A stretch of DNA of 64,000 nt from Dendrophyllia cribrosa (Eukaryota; Cnidaria; Anthozoa; Scleractinia; Dendrophylliidae). The stretch lies in NCBI GenBank assembly GCA_024195265.1, contig JAJLRJ010000005.1, positions 16,791,536 through 16,855,535 on the forward strand, read 5' to 3'. Positions 24,439 to 36,010 of the stretch are shown one piece after another (position 1 is the first letter of the stretch; every line of letters begins with the position of its first letter). The translations under genes and the position numbers were made by a program. A model generated the notes under the pieces. The model saw only the letters and a list, made by a program, of their open reading frames with translations. It was not told the DNA's origin and searched no databases.

Positions 24439-25977
24439 AGATCGTTTTCACTCACGTGACAAAATTCTTGACAACCGTTAACGCCGCCATATTGGTGGAC
24501 CAAAGTGTAAACAAACCCGAGTCGCGTCCTCTTAATTATACGGGTGCTGTAATCAATTGTTCGATGTGGAAGCAAAAGCGGTCGAGATAGGGGTATTTAT
24601 TTCACTTGAGTACGTTCTCAGTTATGAATCAAAGTAAAGAAACCGACAAATTGCCGCAAGAGAGGCGATCGCGCTGGATTTCTGCTATTAGTCGGGCAGA
24701 ATCCTTACGGACGAGTTTTGAACGATAGTGTGCACGTGTAAGCCAGATATTTTGTTTCAATTTTCTGGACACGCGGCTATAACAGGGATAGATATAATGT
24801 TGACTGGGTTTCATTAATACTCGGGAACGGCACAAAAAAAAAACAGGATAAAAGAAACGTCGAACAAACGTCGCAGCGAGAACAGAGAGAGGAATCAAAA
24901 GGAACAAAAAAAGCCAAAGCAATTGTAGCCGAAAAAATGTCAGCAAAGAAACGCGAACTAAACCCGGAGGGCAAATGTCTGATATTGTGATATTGTCTGA
25001 TATTGTGAATCTCCAAAAGCTAAAACTAAGCCCCCAAGGATATTTCATGTCTTGCCGTACTGAAATATTTCATGCGGTTTCGCCTTTTCTTTTGCGCAAA
25101 TTCGACCAAAACATTCTCGGCTGTTGTTTGCGCTCGTGCGATTTCCGTTTTTATGGCTTCGATACACAGACCTAAAACTCCCTGATGAAGTCTACGATAG
25201 TTAAACGAAATATGTAGGAGAAATAAATAACTTTTTCAGCTTATAGTTCGCAATTGCTGCCCACTAGTCTCTCTTTCAAACTGATCGTTAAAAATTCTCC
25301 ACTCGCATATACACAACTTGTGTACATGACTGAGTTTATCACTGATGAGCCGGGGTGTTGTCTATGCTTCTTGGTCAGTTCCAAACAAACACTCGCCATA
25401 TAATTTGAAAAGGATTCTGTTTGCCCAGCCTTACAACCAAGGCAATGAGCAGACGAAACTGTTCCTTCTCTTTCCGTGTTGATTAAAATTGAGATTTTGA
25501 GTCATCGCTGGAAATGTCTCACCTTCGCTAAACAAACTTGTCCGTAGCAATGATTTGGCTTTGTAGTACGCTAACTATAAATACGGACACTGTTTTATTA
25601 TAAGCTCCTAGTGTAGGCATCGGAAAGTTTTAAACTGCTAGTGGGTGTAAAGGCTGTTACAATGATTCAACTGTTTGAATATGAGACAAGCAGTCCGGTT
25701 CGAATAAATGTCGACATGGGATTTCTAATTGCCGAGATTTTCTCCAAATAACACTGCTTAACTCGCGATTTCAACTTCTTAGCATATTCCGAAATGGGAA
25801 AGAACAAGTCAAATAAAGATTTTCCCCAGACTTTGCTTCACATCCCGAAGTATTCATTTCTAAAATGCGACAACTATAGACATGACTTGCATTGCACCCT
25901 ATTACTGCTATTACGCAATTGAAAGTGGTCCACCAATATGGCGGCGGATCTGTCGTGACGTCACGTGAAAACGATCT
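24439..25977. mobile_element. TIR element inserted in the left foldback arm
   Basis: Ends are AGATCGTTTTCACTCACGTG and CACGTGAAAACGATCT. A second matched block (GCCGCCATATTGGTGGACC and complement) lies about 50 bp in. Removing it restores the local repeat GGAATATTCTAAAA, with a duplicated AT/TA of 2-3 bp. ORFs on both strands (24629-25048 minus, 24975-25175 plus) show no recognisable domain. Confidence 0.75.
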
Positions 25978-26182
25978 ATATTCTAAAACACGGAATGACG
26001 GAATATTCTAAAACACGGAATGGCGGAATATTCTAAAACACGATTGTCGATACGATCAGGGCGCGAAAAATGATCCTTTTTCGTGCCCTGATAAGATGCC
26101 CTGATAAGATCTTTCATCCTCTTGGTCCCTTAATATTGCAGGCTCACTTTCCCACACTCAGAGAAGTACGGCAGCATGGAGG

Positions 26183-26431
26183 TCGGTGGTTCGAGCCTGG
26201 TCTCTGCCGTCGTGTTGTTTCCTTAGACAAGAAACTTTACTCCATACTGTCTCTCTCCACCCAGGTGTATAAATGGGTACCGGCGACAAAATGCTGGGGG
26301 TAACCCTGCGATGGACTAGCATCCCATCCAGGGGGAAGTAGCAATATTCCTAGTTGCTTCATGCTACAGAAACCGGGTTAAGCTCCGGCCGTGTGGGCCA
26401 TCCGTGGCTCGTGTGCGACTTTGCCTTTTGC
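26183..26431 (+). mobile_element. 5'-truncated SINE with perfect target duplication
   Basis: CATGGAGG flanks the element at 26175-26182 and 26432-26439. The matching position in the other foldback arm (about 31130-31150) has a single CATGGAGG, which is the empty site. The element starts near a box-B-like GGTTCGAGCC (26188-26197) and lacks a box A. It continues with GATGGACTAGCATCCCATCC and GGTTAAGCTCCGGCC, blocks I associate with widespread metazoan SINE bodies. Orientation is inferred from the B box. Confidence 0.8.
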
Positions 26432-26432
26432 C

Positions 26433-26625
26433 ATGGAGGAAGACGACGGTAAGTGTTGCAATTGCTTTGGAACTTTAAATGTCGCGTTTTTGGTCATTTT
26501 CAAGGCATTATACATGACGTGATTTTGTTTTTTTGCGAGCTGTTTTGCTACAACACGTAAGCTTCATAGTTGCGTGTGATTTTCTCTCGCAGAGGTTGTG
26601 TTCATTGCAGAGAAAAAACCCATCT
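26433..26625 (+). pseudogene. Spliced-exon-like pair in the left foldback arm
   Basis: ATG at 26433 begins 16 nt ending at a consensus donor (GACG/GTAAGTG). An acceptor (TTCTCTCGCAG) then starts a 33-nt segment at 26593-26625 ending in another donor (ATCT/GTAAGTA). Joined, they read MEEDDEVVFIAEKKPI plus one base. An acceptor-like TTAATATTGCAG lies upstream of the ATG in the same arm (about 26131-26142), although the SINE now interrupts the first exon's leader. The right arm holds the same pair. Either the 5' end of a transposase gene or a captured host gene start. Confidence 0.45.
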
Positions 26626-26778
26626 GTAAGTAAAAATAACATTTTAAGCCGCTTAGTAATGAAGTTGTTACATTCATATATGCATGTATAAACGCGGTCA
26701 TGTTAAAACGCAGACAGCAGACTACAGACTGCAGACCGTGCAGACTGTGCAGACTGAGAATTTTTTTCCTGATTGATT

Positions 26779-28427
26779 AGGGACGGACCATTAGATTTTT
26801 GGGGGGGGGGGGGGGGGGAGGGGTTGGGCAATTTTTTGGTGCAAGATATTTTTTTCTATGCTCGAGACTGTGCAGGATTTTTCTTTTTGGCATGATTTGC
26901 TTGCATGATATTTTTTTTGCGAGTCTATATGTTTTAATGCCTGACACATATACGTGTTAGGAATACTAGAAAGGCCATACTAGAGACAGGAATACTATGG
27001 CAAGTCAGATCTGATGTAACAGCAGCTTGATAGCATGAAGCCTGGCCGCGGTGTTGAAACTGCCCCTACAATTTTCTTTACACCAGCCCCCTGTTGATGT
27101 CGCTTCCACAGCTCATCGTAGCACACCCAACCATCTTACAATTACAGTGGCGGCGCCGGAAATATAATGTTGGTGGGGCGAATCTCCTGTGCCGAGCGCC
27201 GAAGGCGCAAGCTTCTAGGGGGGTCCGGGGCATGCTCCCCCGGGAAATTTTTGAAATGAAACTCTCTGAAATGCTATTTCCAGCGTTCCTGAGACCAGAG
27301 AAACAGTTTCCAAAGCCAACTTTGAATTCAGTTTAATTCTCATGAAAAGCACATGTACACGAAACACTTTCTGAAACTTGGGTGTAACTCCATTTTGGTT
27401 GTTTGTTCAAAGTTAATTCGACTGTCACTCGAATATTCTCTGTCAATTCTTTTCAGTTTGGGAAGGTTTTGGAAACGAATTTTCCAAAGCGATTTTCTCT
27501 GTCATTGGAGGCAGAAAGAAACTGATTTCCAATATCAGCCATGTTCAATTTGTCAGTTAATGCAATGTCTGGATAATGCAATGATTTAATCTTTCTTGTG
27601 ACATAGTTTGTTCGTAGATATGTCTTGAGCCTTCTTAGGGCAGAGGCCGAGCGCTAACTCACAGCATTGATGGATTTGTTTGATGGATTTGTCGGTAGCT
27701 GGAGTCCGATAGCTGACGCCCGAGTAACTCAAGGGGTATTGAAATGCTTGGTTCACAATATCCAATCTCCAGTCTAAAGTCAGTCACAATATCTCCGATG
27801 CAAAAATTGTAGGCGTTTGATTAATGAACGGAATATTTATTTTGCAAACTCTAATGCATTAAAGCGCCCCGCCATCAGATCTGGTCAAAGGATGTTACTA
27901 CACTATTCATCTCCGCCCGCCGCCATTTTGAGCTGTCGAAAGTTGGTGGGACAAATGCCCCACCTGCCCCACCGGTAGCGCCGCCCTTGCAATTACAAGC
28001 TTGTTGTACAACACATAAACAAAGTATTTTTCATACATTGAGATATACATGTACCTACAATACCACTGTACAACTATAAAAGAGCCATTCCTTGTGTCAC
28101 AAAATATCTTACATGCTTATGAAATCAGCTAAAAAGCCTACAAAGAAACACAACTTACGTCGGGTCAAAAATAAACCATTGTTATTGGCTAAACTAAACA
28201 AGCCAATGAAAAGATAGAACATTTGATCCTCCCCAAGCGCTCATAAGTCGCTAACATTCTACAACGTCAGTGTGATTTATTTGTGTTCTCACCATCTGCT
28301 CCTGGATATAAAATATTGTTCTAAAAATATAAAGCTTTGCAGGAATTTTTTTTCTGGGGTTTTTGTTTTGCACGATATTTTTTTTGCAGTTCAAGGCCGT
28401 GCTCGAATTTTTTTTTTGTGTTTGCCC

Positions 28428-28462
<35 letters not shown>

Positions 28463-28484
28463 AAAAATCTAATGGTCCGTCCCT
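26779..28484 (-). mobile_element. AGGGACGGACC transposon, complete copy
   Basis: Both ends are present: AGGGACGGACCATTAGATTT at the left and its complement at the right, each followed inward by a poly-G or poly-C run of 18 or more and a TTGGGCA/TGCCCAA block. The body from about 27240 matches 8136-9343 in inverted orientation. A GGGCATGCTCCCCCGGGAAA segment lies near 27227. The right foldback arm (about 30740-30760) shows the uninterrupted sequence. Only short, unrecognised ORFs. Confidence 0.8.
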
Positions 28485-28815
28485 TATTTTGTTACTTTTC
28501 CAAAAAAAAAACCGTGAAAACTTTGATTTGATTTTGACATTTCCCATTGTGCAGCAACCAATCAGAAGCGACTCGAAACCGCAAGAAACCCAAACAAACG
28601 GTTTATAGTCACGAAACCACGCTTCTCTGTTTCCTTGCAAAAGAATCGTCGCCGCCTTGCTGTAGTTTTTTTAATCGCTAGTTTACCTTTCGTCTTTCTT
28701 TGTAAATGAAGTAGAAATCTGAGCGATTTTACTGTAACGGCTAAAAACCAGACGGACGTTTAGCTATACTTTTTGCCTCATGCTCAGTTGTCGCGTTCAT
28801 CGGTTTGTCAGTGCA

Positions 28816-29038
28816 GTGTACAGTATGTGGCCCCTGGTCCGGCCGCGTCCGTGGTCCGGCCACTGCCGATTTTTATATAATTTTCTGGCCGGAAACGAAG
28901 ATTAAAAAAGAAAAAGATCAACAATCTCGAAAAGATTCATTTTTATTAAAACTTCGTTTTTTTTGCCGGAAAATTACATAAAAAACGGCAGTGGCCGGAC
29001 CACGGACGCGGCCGGATCAGGGGCCACATACTGTACAC
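28816..29038. mobile_element. Hairpin MITE, GC-rich arms
   Basis: Arms of about 95 bp begin GTGTACAGTATGTGGCCCCT and end with the complement. They contain GGCCGCGTCCGTGGTCCGG. The loop is AT-rich. No coding capacity. Confidence 0.8.
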
Positions 29039-29394
29039 AACACTTGTCCGTCGCGGCAGTATCGCAAAAACATTTAGCGAAAAAGCCGGACAATAACACA
29101 TGACAGTTCCTGAGGATTAGTTTCCCTGGAAAAAGTGAATTTTCGTAAAAGCTACTGAGCGAGGACAAAATCGGCTGTTCCGGCGAATGAAGAAACTGTT
29201 AACTTACGAGCATGCAAATATGTAACTACAGTACCGCTAACTTGCCGTAAACTTGTCAACTTTTATTCCCAGCACGGTAAGTTTTACAACTACTGCACAA
29301 CGTTTCTTTTGCTTTGATCTCTCGCTGATCAGCAGCTAGCTACTTTGCCGTGTGTGGCTAATTGCAGTACGGCCTTGCAAAATTTGAAGGCGAG

Positions 29395-30213
29395 AATATT
29401 CTTGGTTTTCACATGACGTCATAAAAATTAAAAAATCTAAACTATACATCCTTCAAAGCTGTTTCTAACATGGTATGTGGATACAAGTATTATTAATCTT
29501 TCACAGAAAGTTTCAGGTTTTCACGATGTTTTGCTTCCGATTTACAAAGGTTTTAAATGTGTCACGCAATTCGTCACGCTATTACAGATAAGCTGTGAAA
29601 ATAAACAAAATTGAATCAGCTGAAAGTTATTGTTTGCATTATAAGCGCTTATAAGCCGAGTTAATGGAGCTTATAACAAATACAATATGTTTTGATTTGA
29701 TTTTTGGTGTAATTAAGACTTTGAATTTTTGGCCGCCATCTTTGTGCTCCTGAGTGGGGCACAAAGAAGGCCGCTCCATACATTTCTTACTAAAAATGTC
29801 TAATACCCCATTCACACCAACGCTTAAACATGTTTAAGTGTTGTTTAGTTTAAAACAGGTTTAGAAAAATACCTCCTAACCTCCCGTAATATTTGGAATG
29901 AAATCTTTACTAAAAGAAACTTTATTGACTTTATTACCATTCCAGGTACTTTGAGTCATAGACATTTCAAAACGTTCAAGATAGACGCTAAAACGTAGTT
30001 AAACTAAACAACATTTAAACATGTTTAACCGTTGGTGTGAATGGGGCATAATACTCGTTCGCCTATAACTCTTGAACGAAATGCTTTGGCGCTTCAAAAT
30101 TTGGCCAAGATGTGTAGTTTTAAACTCTCTACAATTCCATAAACATTTTGGATTCGAAATCTACTGTTTAATGCTTCTGAATTTTGATATGACGTAAGTG
30201 AAAGCCAAGAATT
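29395..30213. mobile_element. TIR element in the foldback loop
   Basis: The left end carries TTCTTGGTTTTCACATGACG. The right end is the near complement (TACGTCATATC-type, ending near CCAAGAATT). A related copy without the inner MITE lies inverted at about 51490-51700. Contains GGCCGCCATCTTTG near 29731. No ORF of note. Confidence 0.6.
29804..30048. mobile_element. MITE with TAA target duplication
   Basis: Ends TACCCCATTCACACCAACG and CGTTGGTGTGAATGGGGCA; inverted arms of about 60 bp contain TTAAACATGTTTAA. TAA is repeated at 29801-29803 and 30049-30051. The related copy near 51640 has an unfilled site reading TCTAAAACTCG. The 3-bp TAA duplication fits PIF/Harbinger-type MITEs. Confidence 0.8.
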
Positions 30214-30639
30214 CGATGATATCTGACAATCACAGGTCACCAGATGAGGGTTTCTGTCGTTTCTGTGGATCGAAAAATAATCATCGCCACCTGCAATAAT
30301 CTTAATAAAGTTTGAAAACCTGACCCACTGTTTTTTTTCTTTTGCTTCTATAGGCTTTAAATGTCTTATTAAAACTTCCGAATCGAACCTTGGCCGTTTG
30401 AGCGATTTTTTCTCAACGAAATGTCACGAGGGAAAGCTTTGTACAGCGTGACATAACCGTTGAGAAGAAAATCGCGCTCAAACCAATCAACCGCGAAAGC
30501 AGAAAAAACAAAAATTTTAAATTTTACAACTGCAAAAGAGAACAGAAGCAAGGGGTACTCGTTTGGGTTGGTTAGCTACAGAAGTGTCTTTAGGTGCAAA
30601 ACTACAGTGAGGTAGTCTCCTACGCAGCCGTTATTAGGG

Positions 30640-30673
30640 CTCGTCACGCAACGCTCCTCCCCCGCGTGACGAG
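30640..30673. repeat. Short hairpin CTCGTCACGC
   Basis: CTCGTCACGCAACG is followed by CCTCCCCC and GCGTGACGAG, a 10-bp inverted pair. It lies at the inner edge of the right foldback arm. Confidence 0.5.
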
Positions 30674-30916
30674 CGGTTGCTGCACAATGGGAAATGTCAA
30701 AATCAAATCAAAGTGTTCACGGTTTTTGTCTTTGGAAAAGTAACAAAATAATCAGGAAAAAAATTCTCAGTCTGCACAGTCTGCATGGTCTGCACAGTCT
30801 GCACGGTCTGCAGTCTGTAGTCTGCTGTCTGCGTTTTAACATGACCGCGTTTATACATACATATATGAATGTAACAACTTCTTTACTAAGCGGCTTAAAA
30901 TGTTATTTTTACTTAC

Positions 30917-31137
30917 GGATGGGTTTTTTCTCTGCAATGAACACAACGTCTGCGAGTGAAAATCAGACGCAACTATGAAGCTTACGTGTTGTAACACAAA
31001 CTTCGAAAGGACACTGACTTAGCAAAACAGCTCGCAAAAAAACAAAATTACGTCATGTATAATGCCTTGAAAATGACCAAAAACGCGACATTTAAAGTTC
31101 CAAAGCAATTGCAACACTTACCGTCGTCTTCCTCCAT
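30917..31137 (-). pseudogene. Spliced-exon-like pair in the right foldback arm
   Basis: Read on the minus strand, ATG at 31137 begins the same 16-nt exon ending GACG/GTAAGTG at 31122. The second segment (30949-30917) keeps its acceptor and donor, and reads on as DVVFIAEKKPI with one substitution (E to D) relative to the left arm. The acceptor-like TTAATATTGCAG upstream is intact here, without the SINE. Conservation of frame and splice sites in both arms is notable, though it may only reflect recent duplication or gene conversion. Confidence 0.45.
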
Positions 31138-31946
31138 GCTGCCGTACTTCTCTGAGTGTGGGAAAGTGAGCCTGCAATATTAAGGCACCAGGAGGATGAA
31201 AGAACTTCCCTCGCGCCGACCCTAGCGCGGCGCGGCGCTTGTCGCTGCTCCCCACCATCTAAACGCCTGGAAGAGGCTAGAAAGATCTTATCAGGGCATC
31301 TTATCAGGGCACGAAAAAGGATCATTTTTCGCGCCCTGATCGTATCAACAATCGTGTTTTAGAATATTCCGCCATTCCGTGTTTTAGAATATTCCGCCAT
31401 TCCGTGTTTTAGAATATTCCGTCATTCCGTGTTTTAGAATATTCCGCCATTCCATGTTTTAGAATATTCCGCCATTCCGTGTTTTAGAATATTCCGCCAT
31501 TCCGTCATTCCGCGGAATAGGGTCACCCTTGTATGGCATGTAACTAAAAAAGTTCAAAAAAGTTCAAAGCGAAATTTACACGGATGGAAGAGCAAAAGGT
31601 CCTCTATCTATAGTCTTAACGTTTAGCCGTTTACTGTCATAGTCCGCAGGGAATTAATGTTTTAGTTTTTGAGTGCAAACATTTTGCGTAACGCATTTCT
31701 AACAAGCTCGTTTTATTTCAAATAATTCGCGATAAATGTTACAGTATAAAACCCGTTCTTTCTCGCCTACAGCTTTGAAAATACATTGAAATCTTCATGT
31801 CGAAAACATTAAGTGGATATCATGTAGCGTTTTCTTGCAGCGATCCCTTTTCTTCATCAGCCATCGATCTCCATTTGCCGCCATTTTTTTAATTCCGGCT
31901 CTCTCGAGGGCGCTCGGCCCAGTCTCTCTCCGCATCACACATCGCC

Positions 31947-32297
31947 GTAGGCCGAGTCGGCTAAAATTAGGCGATATCACGCAAGCTTGAGCGCAATAAT
32001 AGTTTTATAATTTAACACATTGATAACAAAGCACTGTTTGAAGAAAAAATATCGCCGACAAGCCTTTTATTTAAAAAAAAAAGCTTACATATGTTTTACC
32101 GCGCGAAACTTGCAAGATCACGGGCATCATGAATGAAAGTGGCGCCTTTGTCAATATTGCGCAAGCTTGAACACTATAACAACAACATTTTACCTCGCAC
32201 CATTTCTTAAACAACACGCAGCGAATTCCGAAACTTTTGCCAAGCTAAAATTAATTTAGCGTACACAATCAGTTAGGCTATCAGTTGAGAGTTAAGC
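31947..32297. other. Non-coding stretch
   Basis: No gene or transposon end is recognised between the palindrome and the next TIR element. A GCGCAAGCTTGA motif occurs twice, near 31980 and 32160. Confidence 0.35.
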
Positions 32298-32871
32298 TTA
32301 AAGTGCAACTAACCCCCAATAATGTTTTTCGCCAAACGAAATCTCCTAATTGTCCTGATTACCTGTGCGAATTTTTTTTTACCGTAGCATTTTTCCTTGA
32401 TTTTTTATAATTTTTTAAAGTTTCAAATTTTGGCGGTTCTTTCGGCCACTACCGAGCAATGTGAAGAATGGGTCCGAGTTTTGTTTGGGCGTCTTGTGAC
32501 GTCATCGAAGGAGATTGATTTTCATGATGCGAAGAGCAAAGGAACTGTGGGCAAACACAAAAAAGGCATCGGACTTCACAAAATCCCTTTTTTGGCTTTT
32601 GAGTACCATTCGCGTTAAAATGCCTTCACGTTTGTCGCTTCGCGGTGATATACTTATGAGAACACGGCAAATGGCCTCCTTCGATGACGTCACAGCAAAG
32701 TTCGTACCCAGCTCCCACAAATGCTCGGTAATGGGGCAGAAGCACCTAACTTCAAACAGCTGTAGAAACGCTGGGATTTTATCAATTACGATAATTTTTT
32801 CGCGCAACTAATCAGGACAAACAGGAGATTTTATTTAGCGAAAGAAAAAATTGGGGTTAGTTGCACTTTAA
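32298..32871. mobile_element. TTAA-flanked TIR element, 574 bp
   Basis: TTAAAGTGCAACTAACCCC at the left is mirrored exactly at the right. A second inner pair is GTGACGTCATCGAAGGAG (about 32497) against its complement (about 32680). The centre has overlapping ORFs on both strands (32515-32811 plus, 32502-32807 minus) without a recognised domain. It is too short for a transposase. Confidence 0.8.
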
Positions 32872-33949
32872 TTCTACGAAGAGCTTTCGTCTACTCAAAG
32901 AACGGGACAGAGTAGTGAATACAAGAATTAAAACACAGTAAAATGGCATAGAATGTCTTAGTTACAAGTGTTTCGTATCTTAAAAAGTTCAATTCAGAAT
33001 CAAAACAAATTGAACAAACACACGGCTACGAACCTAAGCATAGCGGCGAAAAGTCGGAAAGAACTGCAGCGTGGACAGTAAGCTTATGTCTTACAAAAAT
33101 TCACAGCTCAAGGATACAAGAAACGGTTAAAACATCGTACCTGTAGTTGATTTGGCTTTTTATTCCCTTCCATCAGCACCAAATTTTCACACATCGAAGT
33201 ACGAGCTGAGTCGATCAATGTTGTTTACATTAGCTTGCTCGTTTTTTAGCTCCTACAGCCGTAATGACGAGATAAGAAACTTTTCTGAGGAAGCATCAAG
33301 TCTATACCATATTCCAGAGGTGATTACCAAAGGAAATTACCGAAAATTGTGTTCCTTCATTCACTCCTTGTCGAGCGGTTAAACTTTGAACCAGTTTTCA
33401 TTCAGCTACGCCAAGAAACAACTCTGCGACCGCGACAACGCGAAAATTTCGCGCCTTTTTTGTCCAATCATGTGAACAATATTTTTTCTCTTTTCTTTTC
33501 TTCTCTTTTTTTCTTTCTTTTCCCTTTATTAACTAATAGTTCACGCACTTTTTCGCCCAAAAACACGAAATTGCAGGCAGCAGTCATTTTCACTTTCCTT
33601 CAAAATGCGAAATTTACCGCCATCGCTGGTTATACGTCATGTAGACATAACGTATATCGATAACTTTTTGACCATATTTGGGCAGTGTATCAATGTGTTG
33701 AATTATAAAACTCAATAATGCACTCTGCGTGTTTTTTATTTCTTTAATAATGCAGGCATCAATAGCCCAATTTCGATATATTAAAATTCAACTTGAAACA
33801 AAAGACATCACTACGAGGCTTAGGGGAATGATAGCAGTGATTTGTATGGTTTATTCGAACGAAGCCTTCCACCCAGTTGTCCAGAAACAGTCGTAACTGC
33901 CTGAGGAAACGCCGCCATTTTCGAAAATGTTGTGCATTTGCGCGCTTCG
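32872..33949. repeat. Contains second copy of an exon-like repeat; otherwise non-coding
   Basis: 33098-33218 repeats 15227-15350 with about 90% identity by eye, including the minus-strand ATG and donor CTACAG/GTACG. The remainder is AT-rich with a pyrimidine tract at about 33480-33530. No supported gene. Confidence 0.45.
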
Positions 33950-34949
33950 CTCGTCGTGACGTCACGATGGCATTCTCGTCCCCAGAGCTCCACGGTTTTT
34001 TTAAATTGCGTCTCGTGTAGCTCTGGTAACGGACAAAAATTTTAATTTTTTGATTGGCCGTTTAAAAATGAATGCGCAACAAGGTAAAAAATTTTACGCC
34101 TCAACGCATAATGTTTTACTTCCGGTTGAATTTCAAATGTTGAAGTCCTATGACCACATCAACAAAACCAACGTTTTAATTTCAACGCATTCAACGACCA
34201 ATGTCACCCAGTTTTGTCTGGTTTAGCAGGTAAAGATACGGCTGCTAAATTTCAAAGTATAACGGGATCTGATTGTCGCTAAATATGAGCGATTCGTTTC
34301 CGAAAATAATCAGTATGTGTCTTGGAAGACGAAGCTATATAAAGCGGCCACGAATATTAAAGAAGTATGTTGCTTGCAACAGGGACGAGAATTAATTAAA
34401 GGAGAGGCAGAAATCCTGAAGAAAGCCCAAGGGTGAAAAGAAATATTACCACTAGGTTACCCATTTTAAATAACAACAACAACAACGCTATCAGCACTCT
34501 CGTAAGCAAGTTATATTTTTTAATTAGGTAGTACTCTTTGCTACAACTTGAAATACAAATCTAGGGAAACGAAGGCCACTCGACGCCCAATTAAAATAAC
34601 ATGAAACGAATGCAAAACAAAAATTCCTCGATATTTCTTACCACTGTTCGAAGAAATAAGCCTAATCAATGACCACAACGTGTCCATCAACAAACTTCGC
34701 TGTCCCATCAACTGGTTTGGTCGGATATGATAGCGTTCAGTGGCGAAACGATAAATAAACAGCTCCCAAACGAAAGAAATCGGTTGACTTATCGAGGAAT
34801 TTCTAAAACCAGTAGGCAAAATACAAAGACAATCTTTCTTCTAAATAACAGCAGCACGTAAAGCTTTTCTTCTTTCCTTTTTAGCGCGATGTTTTCCTGT
34901 AATTGTTAAGTCTTGTACAGTCCTTTCGAACGCCATTCCACACACACAA
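33950..34949. other. Non-coding stretch
   Basis: A CATTCTCGTCCCCAGAGCTC block near 33971 belongs to the hairpin family at 34950. An (AAC)n run lies near 34475. No gene seen. Confidence 0.35.
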
Positions 34950-35006
34950 CATTCTCGTCTCCAGAGCTCAACCAAACGAAACGAGGGCTCTGGGGACGAG
35001 AATGCA
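34950..35006. repeat. CATTCTCGT hairpin repeat
   Basis: ACATTCTCGTCTCCAGAGCTC is mirrored by GGGCTCTGGGGACGAGAATG around an ACCAAACGAAACG loop. Related sequence lies near 33971 and at 37637-37692. A small dispersed palindrome. Confidence 0.65.
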
Positions 35007-35689
35007 GGTAATAAGTTCGTGTTCCAGTACACCAAATTGAAAATCAATAACAATGTTGTCCCCTAAACCACCACCAATCCTAACCACCCGTCATGGAACA
35101 CCACTACACATCATCGCACGTTGCTAGACCTAATCAACTTCCCTAGAAATCATCTAATGGAACAAGACATCATCCAACATCACTAGGCATCATACAGGAT
35201 ACTGGAACACGAACTTATTCCCAGAATGCACACACGAAAGGTTTTTTAAACTTTCTAACTGTAAAAAGTTATAACGTTCTCCGTGTACTTTTCTTTAATC
35301 TGCCCGCCTAGAATAGCCTTTGCTAAACGCGGGCAGCTAAAATGTAACTGTTTTCTGAAAATAAAGACTTTTTGTTGTTTGTTGTTTTTTATTTCCTGTT
35401 TCTGGCATTGAGCAAGCGCAATAGTAAACTATTTTCACCGGTCTCACTTGCACTTATATAATGAGAATGGGAGACCTGGCGTCCTTAGCAGTCTTAGCAG
35501 CGGGGTACCAAGATCACAGGGACAGAACCGACAGACGCCCCATACTCAACCCCAGACTCAACCCAAAATAACATCCAACACCCAAACTGAAACCCGTGAA
35601 AGAGGGGAACAAGAACGCTTTACGCCTGAAGGCGTAGAGGGAAAAGCGCAAATAAAGCTCTAAAGAGGGCAAAACTGTCAACGCGCAAA
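35007..35689. other. Non-coding; possible LINE-type 3' end
   Basis: AATAAAGACTTTTTGTTGTTTG near 35360-35385 resembles a retroelement tail with a short simple repeat. No protein-coding remains were recognised before it. Confidence 0.35.
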
Positions 35690-36010
35690 TGGTAACACAT
35701 GTGGGACTAAAGTATTAGTCCAAAAACAAGCGGGGTCAAAACTATTAAGCCGCAAATATTAAATGATGTGGGACTAAACTGTTAAGCTACAAAAACAAAG
35801 TGGCCCAAACTCTAACCCGCGAGTATTAACACGTGTGGGACTAAACTGTTAACCCACAGAACAAAGCGGGGGCCAAAACTGTTAACCCGCAAAATTAAAT
35901 GATGTGGGACTAAACTGTTAACCCACAGAACAAAGCGGGGCATAACTGTTAACCCGCAAAAAATTAAATCACGTGGGACTTAACTGTTAAATCACAAAAC
36001 AAAAGCGGGA
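35690..36010. repeat. Minisatellite, about 66-bp unit
   Basis: About five units carry GTGGGACTAAACTGTTAACC, AACAAAGCGGGG and CTGTTAACCCGCAAA. Periods are about 66-77 bp and the first units are most diverged. Confidence 0.8.

Larger units (their letters stand above)
24306..31528. mobile_element. Foldback element with GGAATGGCGG subterminal repeats
   Basis: Ends are GGGTGACCCTATTCCGCGGA and its complement. Subterminal arrays of GGAATGACGGAATGACGG and ATTCTAAAACACGGAATGGC occur on both sides. Arms can be followed for about 1 kb once insertions are removed: 24306-24438, 25978-26182, 26440-26778 and 28485-28600 against 30670-31528. Two short exon-like segments with splice sites lie in each arm. 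A 2-kb loop holds smaller MITEs. No transposase was recognised. Confidence 0.75.
21383..31946. mobile_element. 10.6-kb nested palindromic transposon complex
   Basis: Outer arms 21383-21779 and 31541-31946 are inverted copies of about 400 bp, starting GGCGATGTGTGATGCGG. Each arm contains ATGGCGGCAAATGGAGATCG and a 29-codon ORF (MAANGDRWLMKKRDR...) on opposite strands. Between them lie the TTAA element 21794-24297 and the foldback 24306-31528, which carries further insertions. No target duplication of the outer element was recognised. The layered structure means the order of insertions can be read directly. Confidence 0.75.

Noticed and set aside
24629..25048. 139-codon minus-strand ORF
   Set aside because: Hydrophobic low-information frame inside a TIR element; no transposase signature.
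25180..25225. CTGATGAAGTC...CGAAAT as a hammerhead ribozyme
   Set aside because: Only three stem pairs are visible before the CGAAA and no convincing stem I or III; judged coincidental.
32502..32811. Overlapping 98-101-codon ORFs as a transposase
   Set aside because: The element is only 574 bp, frames overlap on both strands, and no catalytic motif is seen.
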